The notes beneath the pieces are model-generated. The model did not search any database. It saw only the letters and a program-made list of their open reading frames with translations, and was not told the origin of the DNA. 62,452 nt of DNA from Mycolicibacter icosiumassiliensis (GTDB taxonomy: Bacteria; Actinomycetota; Actinomycetes; Mycobacteriales; Mycobacteriaceae). The translations under genes were made by a program, and so were the position numbers. Positions within the stretch are counted from its first letter, which is position 1, and the number at the start of each line of letters is the position of its first letter. The DNA lies in NCBI RefSeq assembly GCF_900078685.2, contig NZ_LT546166.1, positions 2,490,693-2,553,144 of the forward strand. The letters are read 5' to 3'. This document shows positions 18,321-26,797 of the stretch, one piece after another.

Positions 18321-19229
18321 CTAGCTGGCCACTGTTTGTCCGGTTGCGGGTAGGGCGCCGGCCTGGCGGTCCGAGCGGTAGGCGGGATCGAGGCGGCGGA
18401 CTGTGGCGACGAGCAGCAGTGCGATGATGGGCGCGATCACGCCGTACAGCGCTGGCACAGTACCGATTTCGGGGCTGTCGAGAAGCTGCGGACTCAGGGA
18501 GATCGCGGTGGCCACCATTGCGTTGTGCATCCCAATTTCAAGGCTGATGGCGATCGCCTGCCGCGGAGCGAGTTTCATCCACCGAGGCACGAGATAGCCG
18601 ACGGTCAAGCTGACGGTGGCGAAGGACACGACGGCACCGGTGAGTGCGCCGAGGTTGTTCTCCAGTGTCGTTCGTCCGCCGACGATCGCCGCGATGGAGA
18701 TCGCGACCAGCAGCGTGGCCGCGGCGACCCGGACCGGCCGCTTCAAGCGACGAGCGAGGTCGGGGAAGCGTTCGCGAATGGCGACACCGATTGCGGTGGG
18801 AATAAGGACCAGTCCGACCACTGCGACGAACTTGTCCAGCTGCAGCGGGACGCTCCTTCCCTCGCCGGTGAACCAGCTGATTGAAAATGCCAGGATCGCT
18901 GGTAGGGAGGCGATCGAGATCACGGCGTTGATCGCGGTCAGTGTGAGATTGAGGGCAAGGTCGCCATTGACCAAGTGGCTGAAGACATTGGCCAGCAGGC
19001 CGCCGGGGACGGCGGATATGAGCATGAGCCCCACCGCGAGCTTCGGGGGGAGGTCGAACGCTTCGGCAATCAACAGGCAGAAGGTCGGCAGGACTATCGC
19101 CTGGCAGATCAGGGCGACCGCGAGCGGGCGCTTCAGTGCGGCGGCCCGCCGGAAGTCGGCGACGGTGAGCGTCATTCCCAGCGCGAGCATGGCCGTCACT
19201 ACGACCAAGGGGTAAAACCGGTTATCCAT
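18321..19229 (-). CDS. Bile acid:sodium symporter (BASS) family transporter
   Basis: The 302-residue protein is almost entirely hydrophobic with about nine to ten helices. It has the BASS/SBF features ALGMTLTVADFRRA near the N-terminus, GLMLISAVPGGLLANVFSHLVNGD in the first half, and SLEIGMHNAMVATAI in the second. Family members co-transport organic anions with sodium, including bile acids and pantoate. Placed 141 bp upstream of the sulfatase gene on the same strand, it might import a sulfated or desulfated organic acid; this is inference. Confidence 0.85.
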   Translation of the reverse strand: MDNRFYPLVVVTAMLALGMTLTVADFRRAAALKRPLAVALICQAIVLPTFCLLIAEAFDLPPKLAVGLMLISAVPGGLLANVFSHLVNGDLALNLTLTAINAVISIASLPAILAFSISWFTGEGRSVPLQLDKFVAVVGLVLIPTAIGVAIRERFPDLARRLKRPVRVAAATLLVAISIAAIVGGRTTLENNLGALTGAVVSFATVSLTVGYLVPRWMKLAPRQAIAISLEIGMHNAMVATAISLSPQLLDSPEIGTVPALYGVIAPIIALLLVATVRRLDPAYRSDRQAGALPATGQTVAS

Positions 19230-19902
19230 GATGCTCCGCGGTGTTCGTGCGCAGATGCCTTGACGTTTGGGCGGCCCCGGGCGTCGGCGCGATGATGCAG
19301 TGACTGCTCAGCTTGCCGTAATCGGTCGCATTCTGGCCCGAAGATCCAGACGCCTGCAGGGCACGATGTGGCGCGCAAGCGATACGTTGAGCAAACGGAT
19401 ACTCCAGCTGTCCCTGGCTCTTCGGCGTCGATGTGCGTTGCCTTGACTTGCCCGCCACGCCCGCCACACTGATCGGCTCCGCAGCCGGCATGCCCTGATG
19501 ATTTATGGCCGCTGAGACCGCGCGTTGTGTCGGGAAAGTCCGCCTTGGAGCTCGTGTAATCCACAGCGCCCCAAGGGAAGCCCAGGAAGCGCTGAGGGAA
19601 TCTTCCGCATTGCGGGCCCGGCATGGCTGCGCTGACCTGCCTGCCGCGCATCGTCTCGCCGGCCCAGAGCGTGGGCTCCAGAATGGCGATGGCCACGGCG
19701 GGCGGGCGCTGCCGTCCCGGCGATGCAGGCCATCGGCTGGCTACACCGGCCCAACCTGGTGAACAGGCTGGAATCTTTTTGAGCCGAATCGGCCGCCGCA
19801 ACGCTTAGGTGCGTTCCGCCCCGTTGAGTACCGGCGTTTCCGAAGCGCCCGCGTAGACTCGCCGGGCGAACCTTTATCAGAAACAGTGAGGTGGGGCAAT
19901 CG
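19230..19902. other. About 670 bp with no recognisable gene
   Basis: Open frames exist on both strands but none has a convincing start, family motif or mycobacterial coding bias. Codon content is irregular (many Cys/Ser/Arg in all frames), like degraded sequence. It separates the accessory block from the yebC stub. A TAGACT hexamer at 19854-19859 is a plausible yebC -10 element, and GAGGTGGGG at 19889-19897 precedes its ATG. Confidence 0.5.
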
Positions 19903-20028
19903 ATGAGCGGCCATTCCAAGTGGGCGACCACGAAGCATAAGAAGGCTGTCATTGACGCTCGTCGTGGCAAGAATTTTGCTCGGTTGATCAAGAATATTGA
20001 GGTTGCCGCGGGCCTTGCCCCCATGTAG
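19903..20028 (+). pseudogene. yebC: YebC/PmpR-family protein, 5' fragment cut by an IS element
   Basis: The start [20 protein letters not shown] through LIKNIEVAA is the highly conserved N-terminus of YebC (about 250 residues; Rv2603c). YebC proteins act as translation factors or transcriptional regulators. After 36 codons the IS3-family element begins and the frame ends within its terminal repeat (GLAPM then stop). The rest of yebC is not on the far side of the element, so the gene lost its 3' part rather than being simply interrupted. Confidence 0.95.
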
Positions 20029-20046
20029 TGGACACGGGATTTGTGG

Positions 20047-20946
20047 TTAAGCAGCTTCGGGCAGCGTAGCCGGTGTCAGGGTCCTTTCGTAGGTGGCAGG
20101 GCTGGATTGACGGCAGTGGGAGTGCCGTCGTTTGGTGTTGTAGCGGGCCAGCCATCGGAAGACCTCCCGGCGGCAGGTCGCCGCGTCCGGCCAGCAGGCA
20201 CGGTCCTGCAGGATCTCGCGTTTGAGGGCGGCGTTGAACGATTCGGCCAGGGCGTTGTCGGCGCTCGTTCCCACCGCTCCCATCGACTGGATGACCCCAT
20301 ACTCGCGGCAGAGGGACACGAAATCCCTTGAGGTGTACTGACTTCCGTGGTCCGAGTGGAACACTGCACCGGCCAACGTGCCGCGTAGCGCGGCAGCGGC
20401 GTTGAGGGCGTCGGTGACCAGTTCGGTGCGCATGTGATCGGCGATCGCCCACCCCGCTACCCGCCGCGAGCAGCAGTCGATCACCGTGGCCAGGTACAGG
20501 TTGCCGCCGGTGGCCAGTGGCAGGTAGGTGATGTCGCCGACATAACGGGTGTTGATCTGCGCGGCGGTGAAATCCCGCTTCAGCAGATCAGGGACTTTCT
20601 GGCTGGCCGGATCCGCCGCGGTGGTCTTGACCCGCCGCCGGCGCCGATAACCGACGATCCCGGCGCCGCGCATCACTCGAGCGACCCGCTTGTGGTTGAC
20701 CCGCTCACCGTCGGGCGCACCATCGTTGAGCTCGGCGGTGATCCCCGGCTCCCCGTAGGGGTTGTCCTCGCCGTTCACCACCCGGATACGGGCGGCCAGC
20801 GCCTCATCAGCGGCGGCCTTCGCGGCGCGGGAATCGGCGCCGGCGAGCCAGGCGTAGAACGATGAACGCGCGACCTCCACGACCGCGCAGAGCCACTTCA
20901 CCTCGAAGGCGTGTAGGTGGTCGGCGACGAACTGGAAGCGGCTCAC
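20047..20946 (-). CDS. IS3-family transposase OrfB (DDE integrase)
   Basis: The 299-residue protein has an HTH_21 segment (NHKRVARVMRGAGIVGYRRRRR) and the rve integrase core. Visible catalytic elements are the first Asp in YVGDITYLP, the second in FHSDHGSQYTS, and the Glu in ALAESFNAALKREIL. I chose the GTG at 20946, which overlaps the orfA stop (GTGA). The frame is open further upstream over orfA, so an OrfAB fusion by -1 frameshifting is also possible. No disabling lesion is visible. Confidence 0.93.
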   Translation of the reverse strand: MSRFQFVADHLHAFEVKWLCAVVEVARSSFYAWLAGADSRAAKAAADEALAARIRVVNGEDNPYGEPGITAELNDGAPDGERVNHKRVARVMRGAGIVGYRRRRRVKTTAADPASQKVPDLLKRDFTAAQINTRYVGDITYLPLATGGNLYLATVIDCCSRRVAGWAIADHMRTELVTDALNAAAALRGTLAGAVFHSDHGSQYTSRDFVSLCREYGVIQSMGAVGTSADNALAESFNAALKREILQDRACWPDAATCRREVFRWLARYNTKRRHSHCRQSSPATYERTLTPATLPEAA

Positions 20947-21275
20947 CAGTTCGTCTCCCCGGCGAAATATTTGGCTGCCGACCGTAGAATGTCCCGCTCG
21001 GTGGATAGCCGAGCCTCGGTGGCGCGCAGCGTCTTGTTCTCGGCGCGCAGCCGCACCAGTTCCTGCTCCGGGCTCTCGGCCCCTGGCGCAAGCTCGGTCT
21101 CTACGCTGCCGCGGCGGTGCCGAATCGCCACGCCGGCCGACTTGCACCACGCTGAGAGCGTGGCTTCGCTGACACCGAGCTCGGCAGCGATCTGCGTAAT
21201 CGTCGCACCCTCGGTATCCCGGTACAGCGCGACCGCGTCACGCTTGAACTCATCGGGGTAATTTTTCCTTGCCAT
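20943..21275 (-). CDS. IS3-family transposase OrfA (helix-turn-helix subunit)
   Basis: This 110-residue protein has an N-terminal HTH_Tnp_1 domain (YPDEFKRDAVALY, then ITQIAAELGVSEATLSAWCK) that recognises the element ends. A C-terminal leucine-zipper-like coiled coil follows (ELVRLRAENKTLRATEARLSTERDILRSA), as in IS3-group OrfA. It overlaps orfB by 4 bp. Confidence 0.93.
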   Translation of the reverse strand: MARKNYPDEFKRDAVALYRDTEGATITQIAAELGVSEATLSAWCKSAGVAIRHRRGSVETELAPGAESPEQELVRLRAENKTLRATEARLSTERDILRSAAKYFAGETNW

Positions 21276-21344
21276 CGGGTTGGATCATCTCGCTTCCCCC
21301 AGGACATTCCTGGGATTGAGCGTGTCCAACACACGGGGTCAAGT

Positions 21345-22268
21345 CCCTCGGTCGTATCGGCCTGTGCCGAGGCCTACCGCAATCAGATGCGCGAACTGGC
21401 CCGGCTCGGCGAGCTCGACGTGTGGTACGCGCAATCGGTCATCGACTCTGAATTGCTCGCCGCTGTAGAACCGGTCTACGCCAAGGCGATCCGGCGTACC
21501 GCGGTCGGTGCCCTCTCCCGCGGGCGGCAGCAGGCCGTCGACAAACTCACCCGCTCGCACCACGGCCGCCGGCACCTGATCAGCGATCCGCCCCTGATCG
21601 TTCCGGCCGGTGACTTGGTCAGTGACGTCGTGGCGCAGCTCTACAACAAGTACATGCGGAAGCTGATCAAGGACTACGTTTCCAGCCTTCCCGACGATCG
21701 GCGGGTGCTCGCACGGCGGTACCGCTACGTAGAAGTGGCCCGCAAGGTGGTCGGTGTGGGCAGCGTCGGAACCCGAACCTGGATCGTGCTGTTGGAGGGC
21801 GTCGGCACCGGAGACCCGTTGCTCATGCAGGTCAAGGAGGCACGGCCCTCGGTGTTGGAACCCCACCTGCAGCGCAGCCGCTACGCCAACGCGGGGGAGC
21901 GGGTTGTGGCGGGGCAGCGGCTGATGCAGGCCACCAGCGACATCCTGCTGGGCTGGCTGCACGCTATCGGCCCCGACGGGCACCATGGCGACTACTACGT
22001 ACGCCAGCTGTGGGACATGAAGGGCTCCGCCGACGTCGAGTCGATGAGTCCTAAGGTGCTTACCGCCTACGCACAAGCGTGTGGGCATGCACTGGCCCGA
22101 GCGCATAGCCGTTCTGGCGACCGGGTCGCGATCGCGGCTTATCTCGGCAAGGGGGATAACGCCGACCGGGCGCTGACCCGGTTCGCCTTTGCGTACGCCG
22201 AGCAGAACATGCGCGACTACGAGGCGTTGCAGGCGGCGGCGGAGAGCGGGCGTATCACCGCCGCGTGA
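21345..22268 (+). pseudogene. DUF2252 family protein, 3' part only
   Basis: From the right end of the IS element the frame reads SVVSACAEAYRNQMRELARLGELDVWYAQS and continues for about 300 codons to ITAA. This matches the C-terminal two thirds of DUF2252 proteins (normally about 430-470 residues; kinase-like fold), including LQVK-like LLMQVKEARPSVLE and YYVRQLWDMKGSADVE. The N-terminal region with the GDAHLxNFG-type motif is missing. The first internal ATG is at 21387. It was probably truncated by the event that removed the end of yebC. Confidence 0.8.
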
Positions 22269-22311
22269 TGCGTGTCGCAGCCCAAGGGCGTCACCGGCCA
22301 CCACTAGACTG

Positions 22312-22327
22312 TCGAACAATTGTTCGG
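22312..22327. promoter_or_regulatory. LexA (SOS) box upstream of ruvC
   Basis: TCGAAC-AATT-GTTCGG matches the mycobacterial SOS box TCGAAC(N4)GTTCGA at 11 of 12 defined positions. It ends 17 bp before the ruvC ATG. It implies damage-inducible expression of ruvCAB. Confidence 0.88.
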
Positions 22328-22344
22328 TGCTGGAGAGGAATCCG

Positions 22345-22902
22345 ATGCGGGTGATGGGCGTCGACCCCGGGCTGACGCGGTGCGGGCTGTCAGTGGTCGA
22401 AGGCGGGCAGGGGCGTCAGGTCACCGCTTTGGATGTCGATGTGGTGCGCACCCCGGCCGACCAGCCGCTGCCGGAGCGGTTGCTGACCATCAGCGACACT
22501 GCCGAGCACTGGCTCGACACCCACCACCCCGAGGTCATCGCGATCGAGCGGGTGTTCGCCCAGCAGAACGTCTCCACCGTAATGGGCACCGCGCAGGCCG
22601 CCGGGGTGATCGCGCTGCAGGCCGCCCGACGTGGCATCACGGTGCACTTCCACACTCCCAGCGAGGTCAAAGCCGCCGTGACCGGCAACGGTTCGGCCGA
22701 CAAGGCGCAGGTGACGACGATGATCACCCGAATTCTCGGGCTGCAGCAAAAGCCGACTCCCGCCGACGCGGCGGATGCGCTGGCGCTGGCGATCTGTCAC
22801 TGCTGGCGGGCCCCGATGATCGCCCGGATGGCCGCAGCCGAGGCGCTGGCCGCCGAGCAGCGGCGTAAGTACACCGCCAAGCTCAAGGCGGCCCGGGCAT
22901 GA
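22345..22902 (+). CDS. ruvC: Crossover junction endodeoxyribonuclease RuvC
   Basis: RuvC resolves Holliday junctions by paired cleavage. The 185-residue protein shows the acidic active site spread over [12 protein letters not shown] (first Asp), [11 protein letters not shown] (Glu) and [14 protein letters not shown] (C-terminal Asp pair). The ATG at 22345 fits the family start MRVMGVDPG and has GGAGAGG upstream. It overlaps ruvA by 4 bp. A LexA box lies just upstream, so ruvCAB is an SOS operon. Confidence 0.96.
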   Translation: MRVMGVDPGLTRCGLSVVEGGQGRQVTALDVDVVRTPADQPLPERLLTISDTAEHWLDTHHPEVIAIERVFAQQNVSTVMGTAQAAGVIALQAARRGITVHFHTPSEVKAAVTGNGSADKAQVTTMITRILGLQQKPTPADAADALALAICHCWRAPMIARMAAAEALAAEQRRKYTAKLKAARA

Positions 22903-23489
22903 TCGCGTCGGTACGTGGCGAGGTGATCGACATCGCGCTGGACCATGCGGTGGTCGAGGCGGCCGGGGTGGGCTACAAACTGATGGCCACGCCGGCGACC
23001 TTGTCGACGCTGCGCCGCGGCAGCGAATCCCGCTTGATCACTGCGATGATCGTGCGCGAAGACTCGATGACGCTCTACGGGTTCCCGGATGGTGAGGCGC
23101 GGGACCTGTTCCTCACGCTGATCGGGGTCTCGGGTATCGGACCCAAGATCGCCCTGGCCGCCCTGGCGGTCTATGACGCGCCCACCCTGCGCCGGGCGCT
23201 CGCCGACGGGGACGTCACCGCATTGACCCGGGTGCCCGGGATCGGCAAGCGCGGTGCCGAGCGGCTGGTGCTGGAGCTGCGCGACAAGATCGGTGCGGTG
23301 GCCGCTTCCGATGGCGCTGTGTTCAGCGGTCATGCGGTGCGTGCTCCGGTGATCGAAGCCCTGATCGGGCTCGGCTTTGCTGCCAAGCAGGCCGAAGAGA
23401 CCACCGACAAGGTACTGGCCGACGCTCCCGACGCGACCACCTCCGACGTGCTGCGCACGGCGCTGAGCCGGCTGGGGAAGACCAAGTGA
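22899..23489 (+). CDS. ruvA: Holliday junction branch-migration subunit RuvA
   Basis: RuvA binds the four-way junction as a tetramer and loads RuvB. The 196-residue protein has the OB-fold N-terminus ([20 protein letters not shown]), two helix-hairpin-helix motifs ([16 protein letters not shown] and [16 protein letters not shown]), and the flexible C-terminal RuvB-binding domain ([19 protein letters not shown]). It overlaps ruvC and ruvB by 4 bp each. Confidence 0.96.
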   Translation: MIASVRGEVIDIALDHAVVEAAGVGYKLMATPATLSTLRRGSESRLITAMIVREDSMTLYGFPDGEARDLFLTLIGVSGIGPKIALAALAVYDAPTLRRALADGDVTALTRVPGIGKRGAERLVLELRDKIGAVAASDGAVFSGHAVRAPVIEALIGLGFAAKQAEETTDKVLADAPDATTSDVLRTALSRLGKTK

Positions 23490-24595
23490 GCCAATCCGGC
23501 GGTTCAGCGAGGTTCGACGCAGGAGAGGCGAAGCTGGGACCGTCGCATGAACCCGGCGAACCCGAAGACCGCGAGGTGTCGCCGGCGCTGACCGTCGGCG
23601 AGGGCGACATTGACGCCGGTCTGCGTCCGCGCAGTCTGGCCGAGTTCATCGGCCAGCCCCGGGTGCGCGAGCAACTGCAACTGGTGATCGAGGGCGCCAA
23701 GAACCGCGGCGGCACACCCGATCACATCTTGCTGTCCGGCCCGCCGGGGCTGGGAAAAACGTCACTGGCGATGATCATCGCCAGTGAATTGGGTAGCTCG
23801 TTGCGGCTGACCTCCGGTCCGGCGCTGGAGCGTGCCGGTGATCTGGCCGCGATGCTGTCGAACCTGGTTGAGCATGACGTGCTGTTCATCGACGAGATCC
23901 ACCGCATCGCCCGGCCGGCCGAGGAGATGCTCTACCTGGCGATGGAGGATTTCCGCGTCGACGTCGTCGTCGGGAAGGGGCCCGGTGCCACCTCTATTCC
24001 GCTGGAAGTGGCTCCGTTCACCCTGGTCGGTGCCACGACCAGATCAGGTGCGCTGACCGGCCCGCTGCGCGACCGGTTCGGGTTCACCGCCCACATGGAC
24101 TTCTACGAACCGGCCGAGCTGCAGCGGGTGCTGGCCCGCTCGGCGAAGATCCTCGGGATCGAACTGGGCGCCGAGGCGGCGGCGGAGGTCGCGCGGCGCT
24201 CCCGTGGCACGCCCCGGATCGCCAACCGGCTGTTGCGCCGGGTGCGGGACTATGCCGAGGTGCGTGCCGACGGAGTGATCACCCGCGACGTCGCCAAAGC
24301 CGCACTGGCGGTCTACGACGTCGACGAGCTGGGCCTGGACCGGCTGGACCGCGCGGTGCTCTCGGCGCTGACCCGAAGCTTCGGCGGCGGGCCGGTAGGG
24401 GTCTCCACCCTGGCGGTTGCGGTAGGCGAGGAAGCTGCCACCGTCGAAGAGGTCTGCGAGCCGTTCCTGGTGCGCGCCGGAATGGTCGCCCGCACCCCCC
24501 GTGGCCGCGTTGCGACCCCGGCGGCGTGGACGCATCTGGGCATGGTGCCCCCAGCTGGCGCAGGCGGGCTGGGGCAACAGGGGCTGTTCGAGTAG
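23486..24595 (+). CDS. ruvB: Holliday junction ATP-dependent helicase RuvB
   Basis: This 369-residue AAA+ motor drives branch migration. Walker [13 protein letters not shown], Walker [11 protein letters not shown], sensor 1 VGATTRSG, the arginine-finger region GPLRDRFGF and the C-terminal winged helix ([19 protein letters not shown]) are all present. It is translationally coupled to ruvA. The N-terminal extension before the conserved [15 protein letters not shown] is longer than in E. coli, as in other mycobacteria. Confidence 0.96.
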   Translation: MSQSGGSARFDAGEAKLGPSHEPGEPEDREVSPALTVGEGDIDAGLRPRSLAEFIGQPRVREQLQLVIEGAKNRGGTPDHILLSGPPGLGKTSLAMIIASELGSSLRLTSGPALERAGDLAAMLSNLVEHDVLFIDEIHRIARPAEEMLYLAMEDFRVDVVVGKGPGATSIPLEVAPFTLVGATTRSGALTGPLRDRFGFTAHMDFYEPAELQRVLARSAKILGIELGAEAAAEVARRSRGTPRIANRLLRRVRDYAEVRADGVITRDVAKAALAVYDVDELGLDRLDRAVLSALTRSFGGGPVGVSTLAVAVGEEAATVEEVCEPFLVRAGMVARTPRGRVATPAAWTHLGMVPPAGAGGLGQQGLFE

Positions 24596-24611
24596 GCAGA
24601 CAGAGTTGTGA

Positions 24612-24896
24612 ATGAGCGACGGCGCTTTGGACCGCCGCTCGGTAGGCTTTCGTCGCATGACGGAGGAGATGCGTGATTTTCGCAGCGAGATGCGTGATTT
24701 TCGTCAAGCGACTACCACCAGCTTCAACGCTATGCGAGAGGACCTAGTGGACATGCGAGAGGACCTGGCGGATCTGCGGCGCCACGTCGACGACGGATTC
24801 ACTGGGATCGGGACACGCCTGGACACCACCGCAGCCGGCCTGGCGCACATTACAAAGTTGCTGACCAGTCTGATTGCCGAGAGCGAGACCGACTGA
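24612..24896 (+). CDS. Small coiled-coil protein of unknown function
   Basis: The 94-residue protein is almost entirely a charged amphipathic coiled coil. It has internal repeats EEMRDFRSEMRDFRQ and MREDLVDMREDLADLRRHVDD, then GFTGIGTRLDTTAAGLAHI. There is no signal peptide or transmembrane segment. The ATG at 24612 lies 16 bp after ruvB; an internal ATG at 24657 (MTEEMRD) is an alternative start. I do not recognise a family. Its position suggests co-transcription with ruvCAB, but nothing links it to repair. Confidence 0.6.
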   Translation: MSDGALDRRSVGFRRMTEEMRDFRSEMRDFRQATTTSFNAMREDLVDMREDLADLRRHVDDGFTGIGTRLDTTAAGLAHITKLLTSLIAESETD

Positions 24897-24906
24897 ACCG
24901 TTCGGG

Positions 24907-26262
24907 CTAGAGTCTCGCCAGCTCGCCAGCCAGCACGTCCAGGCCCTCGGCCAGCAGCTCGTCGCTGATGGTCAGCGGCGGCAATAGCCGCACCACGTTG
25001 CCGAACGTCCCGCAGGTCAACACGATCACACCCGCCCGATGACACGCCGTCGCCAGGGCTGCGGTCAGGGCGGGGTCCGGCTCGCTCGTGTCGGGCTGTA
25101 CCAGCTCGACGGCGATCATGGCGCCGCGGCCGCGGACATCGCCGATCCGGTTGTCGTCGGCCTGCAACCGGCCCAGCCGTTCGAAGATCAATCGCTCCAT
25201 CTGGCGGGCCCGGCCCACCAGGTCGTCAGCCTCGACGGCGGCCAACGCCCCCAGCGCCGCCGCACAGGCCACCGGGTTGCCGCCGAACGTGCCACCCAGG
25301 CCGCTGACGTGCGGGGCGTCCATGATGTCGGCGCGGCCGGTGACGGCCGCCAGCGGCAACCCGCCACCGATTCCCTTGGCGGTGCAGATCAGGTCGGGCG
25401 CTATCCCGGCCGGGCCTTCATGGTCACAGGCGAACATCGCCCCGGTGCGGGCGAAACCGGACTGCACCTCATCGGCGATGAAGACGACATCGTTGTCGCG
25501 GCACCACGCCAGCAGCGCCGGCAGAAATCCCGGCGCCGGGACGATGAACCCGCCCTCGCCTTGGATCGGTTCGATGACCAGCGCGGCCAGATTGTGGGCA
25601 CCGATCTGGCTCTCCAGGATGCCGATGGCCCGGTCGGCGGCTCGTTCCCCGTCGTTGCCCAGCTCCTTGTCGATCAGGCTGTCGCGGTAGGGATAGGACG
25701 CCGGCGCGCGGTAGATATCGGGCGCGAACGGGCCGAATCCGCTCTTGTACGGCATCGACTTGGCCGTCAGCGCCATCGTCAGGTTGGTGCGGCCGTGGTA
25801 GCCGTGGTCGAACGCCGCCACCGCGGTCTTGCGGGTGTAGGACCGGGCGATCTTGACGGCGTTCTCTAGGGCTTCGGCGCCGGAGTTGAGCAGCACCGAT
25901 CGCTTTTCGAACTGGCCTGGAGTGATCCGGTTCAGTGCTTCGGCGACGGCCACATATCCCTCGTAGGGCGTCACCATAAAACAGGTGTGGGTGAACTCCG
26001 CGACCTGCTGCTCTACCGCGTCCACCACCCGGGGCGCTGCGTTTCCCACCGTGGTCACCGCGATCCCCGAGCCCAGGTCGATGAGCCGGTTACCGTCGAC
26101 GTCTTCGACGATGCCACCGCCGGCCCGAGCCGCGTACACCGGCAGCGTGCTGCTCACCCCGCGTGCCACGGCCATCGCGCGGCGGCGCGCCAGCTGAACC
26201 GAGCCAGGTCCGGGGATCTCGGTGGCCAGGTGACGGCTCTGCAGCGGCGGCGGCACGGACAT
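24907..26262 (-). CDS. gabT: 4-aminobutyrate aminotransferase
   Basis: This PLP enzyme (class III aminotransferase) converts GABA and 2-oxoglutarate to succinic semialdehyde and glutamate. In the 451-residue protein the PLP-phosphate region (NSGAEALENAVKIARSYTRKTAVAAF), the cofactor Asp in VFIADEVQSGFARTG and the Schiff-base Lys in LICTAKGIGGGLPLAAV are present. It lies opposite in strand to ruvB and yajC, as in M. tuberculosis (Rv2589), but fadD9 and the PE_PGRS gene found there are absent. Confidence 0.95.
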   Translation of the reverse strand: MSVPPPLQSRHLATEIPGPGSVQLARRRAMAVARGVSSTLPVYAARAGGGIVEDVDGNRLIDLGSGIAVTTVGNAAPRVVDAVEQQVAEFTHTCFMVTPYEGYVAVAEALNRITPGQFEKRSVLLNSGAEALENAVKIARSYTRKTAVAAFDHGYHGRTNLTMALTAKSMPYKSGFGPFAPDIYRAPASYPYRDSLIDKELGNDGERAADRAIGILESQIGAHNLAALVIEPIQGEGGFIVPAPGFLPALLAWCRDNDVVFIADEVQSGFARTGAMFACDHEGPAGIAPDLICTAKGIGGGLPLAAVTGRADIMDAPHVSGLGGTFGGNPVACAAALGALAAVEADDLVGRARQMERLIFERLGRLQADDNRIGDVRGRGAMIAVELVQPDTSEPDPALTAALATACHRAGVIVLTCGTFGNVVRLLPPLTISDELLAEGLDVLAGELARL

Positions 26263-26295
26263 GGGGCGGGCCTCCTTAGCGGTCTTTGCCGCGGA

Positions 26296-26616
26296 TCAGA
26301 TCTGGCCGAGTGGCCGGCACGCGTTGCCGAAGGGCTGCCAGTATTCGCCGGGCGGGCAGTCCAGCGGGGTCGGGCCCTGTCCGAGCGGCATGCAGGTGTT
26401 GGTGCTGGGCTCCCAGTACTGACCGCCCGGGCAGGCGAGCGGGGTCGGGCCCTGTCCGAGCGGCATGCAGGTGTTGGTGCTGGGCTCCCAGTACTGACCG
26501 CCCGGGCAGGCCAGCGGCTCTGCCGATCCGATGGCGGGCATAGCGATCGCTCCCACTGCCAGGGGAGCCGCTGCCAAGGCAACGGCGGTCGCCAGACCAC
26601 ACGCGAAGTTCCTCAT
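26296..26616 (-). CDS. Secreted Cys-rich protein with three CPxGxYWxP repeats
   Basis: The 106-residue precursor has a Sec-type signal peptide (about residues 1-32, cleavage near IGSA) and then a mature chain of three tandem units of about 25 residues. Each reads C-P-[GP]-G-[QE]-Y-W-[EQ]-P-x3-N-x-C-x-P-L-G-Q, with two cysteines per unit. Units 1 and 2 are nearly identical at DNA level; unit 3 is diverged. Paired Cys spacing suggests one disulfide per repeat. It is divergent from yajC and 33 bp upstream of gabT on the same strand. The family and function are unknown to me. Confidence 0.75.
   Translation of the reverse strand: MRNFACGLATAVALAAAPLAVGAIAMPAIGSAEPLACPGGQYWEPSTNTCMPLGQGPTPLACPGGQYWEPSTNTCMPLGQGPTPLDCPPGEYWQPFGNACRPLGQI
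26359..26508 (-). repeat. Two 75-bp tandem repeats coding for the CPGGQYWEP units
   Basis: Two almost identical 75-bp units encode residues 37-61 and 62-86 of the secreted Cys-rich protein. A third, diverged and shorter unit follows at the 3' end. Because the unit is a multiple of three, copy number can change without breaking the frame. Confidence 0.9.
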
Positions 26617-26701
26617 CGGCCAACCTTCCCTCGAGAATTCTGACCCCCCGTCACCGACAGCCTAGGGGGTGGACGGCGGTACCGATGCACGGTCGCCGGA
26701 C

Positions 26702-26716
26702 ACAGTGGCACACTGT
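26702..26716. promoter_or_regulatory. Short inverted repeat in the divergent spacer before yajC
   Basis: ACAGTG-GCA-CACTGT is a perfect 6+6 repeat between the divergent secreted-protein gene and yajC, with another ACAGTGGC nearby at 26724. It might be an operator or promoter-proximal element; the evidence is only the symmetry. Confidence 0.25.
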
Positions 26717-26797
26717 TGTCATCACAGTGGCCCGCCACACCTCAGGTGGTCCGGTGCCAAAGAATCATTCGAACAAGTCGAAAGATCGGTTGTCGTC

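Larger units (their letters stand above)
20015..21342 (-). mobile_element. IS3-family insertion sequence
   Basis: Imperfect terminal inverted repeats bound the element: TTGCCCCCATGTAGTGGACA on the left (from 20015) and the complement of TTGACCCCGTGTGTTGGACA on the right (to 21342), about 17 of 21 matches. Inside are orfA and orfB on the minus strand. No matching target-site duplication is visible next to the repeats. The left flank is yebC and the right flank DUF2252, which points to a deletion next to the element after insertion or to recombination between two copies. Confidence 0.9.

Noticed and set aside
19199..19801. 200-codon minus-strand frame between the transporter and yebC
   Set aside because: It overlaps the transporter start, has irregular composition and no motif I recognise, so I did not call it a gene.
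26359..26508. Direct repeats considered as a CRISPR array
   Set aside because: The repeats are contiguous 75-bp coding units without spacers, and no cas genes are in the window.
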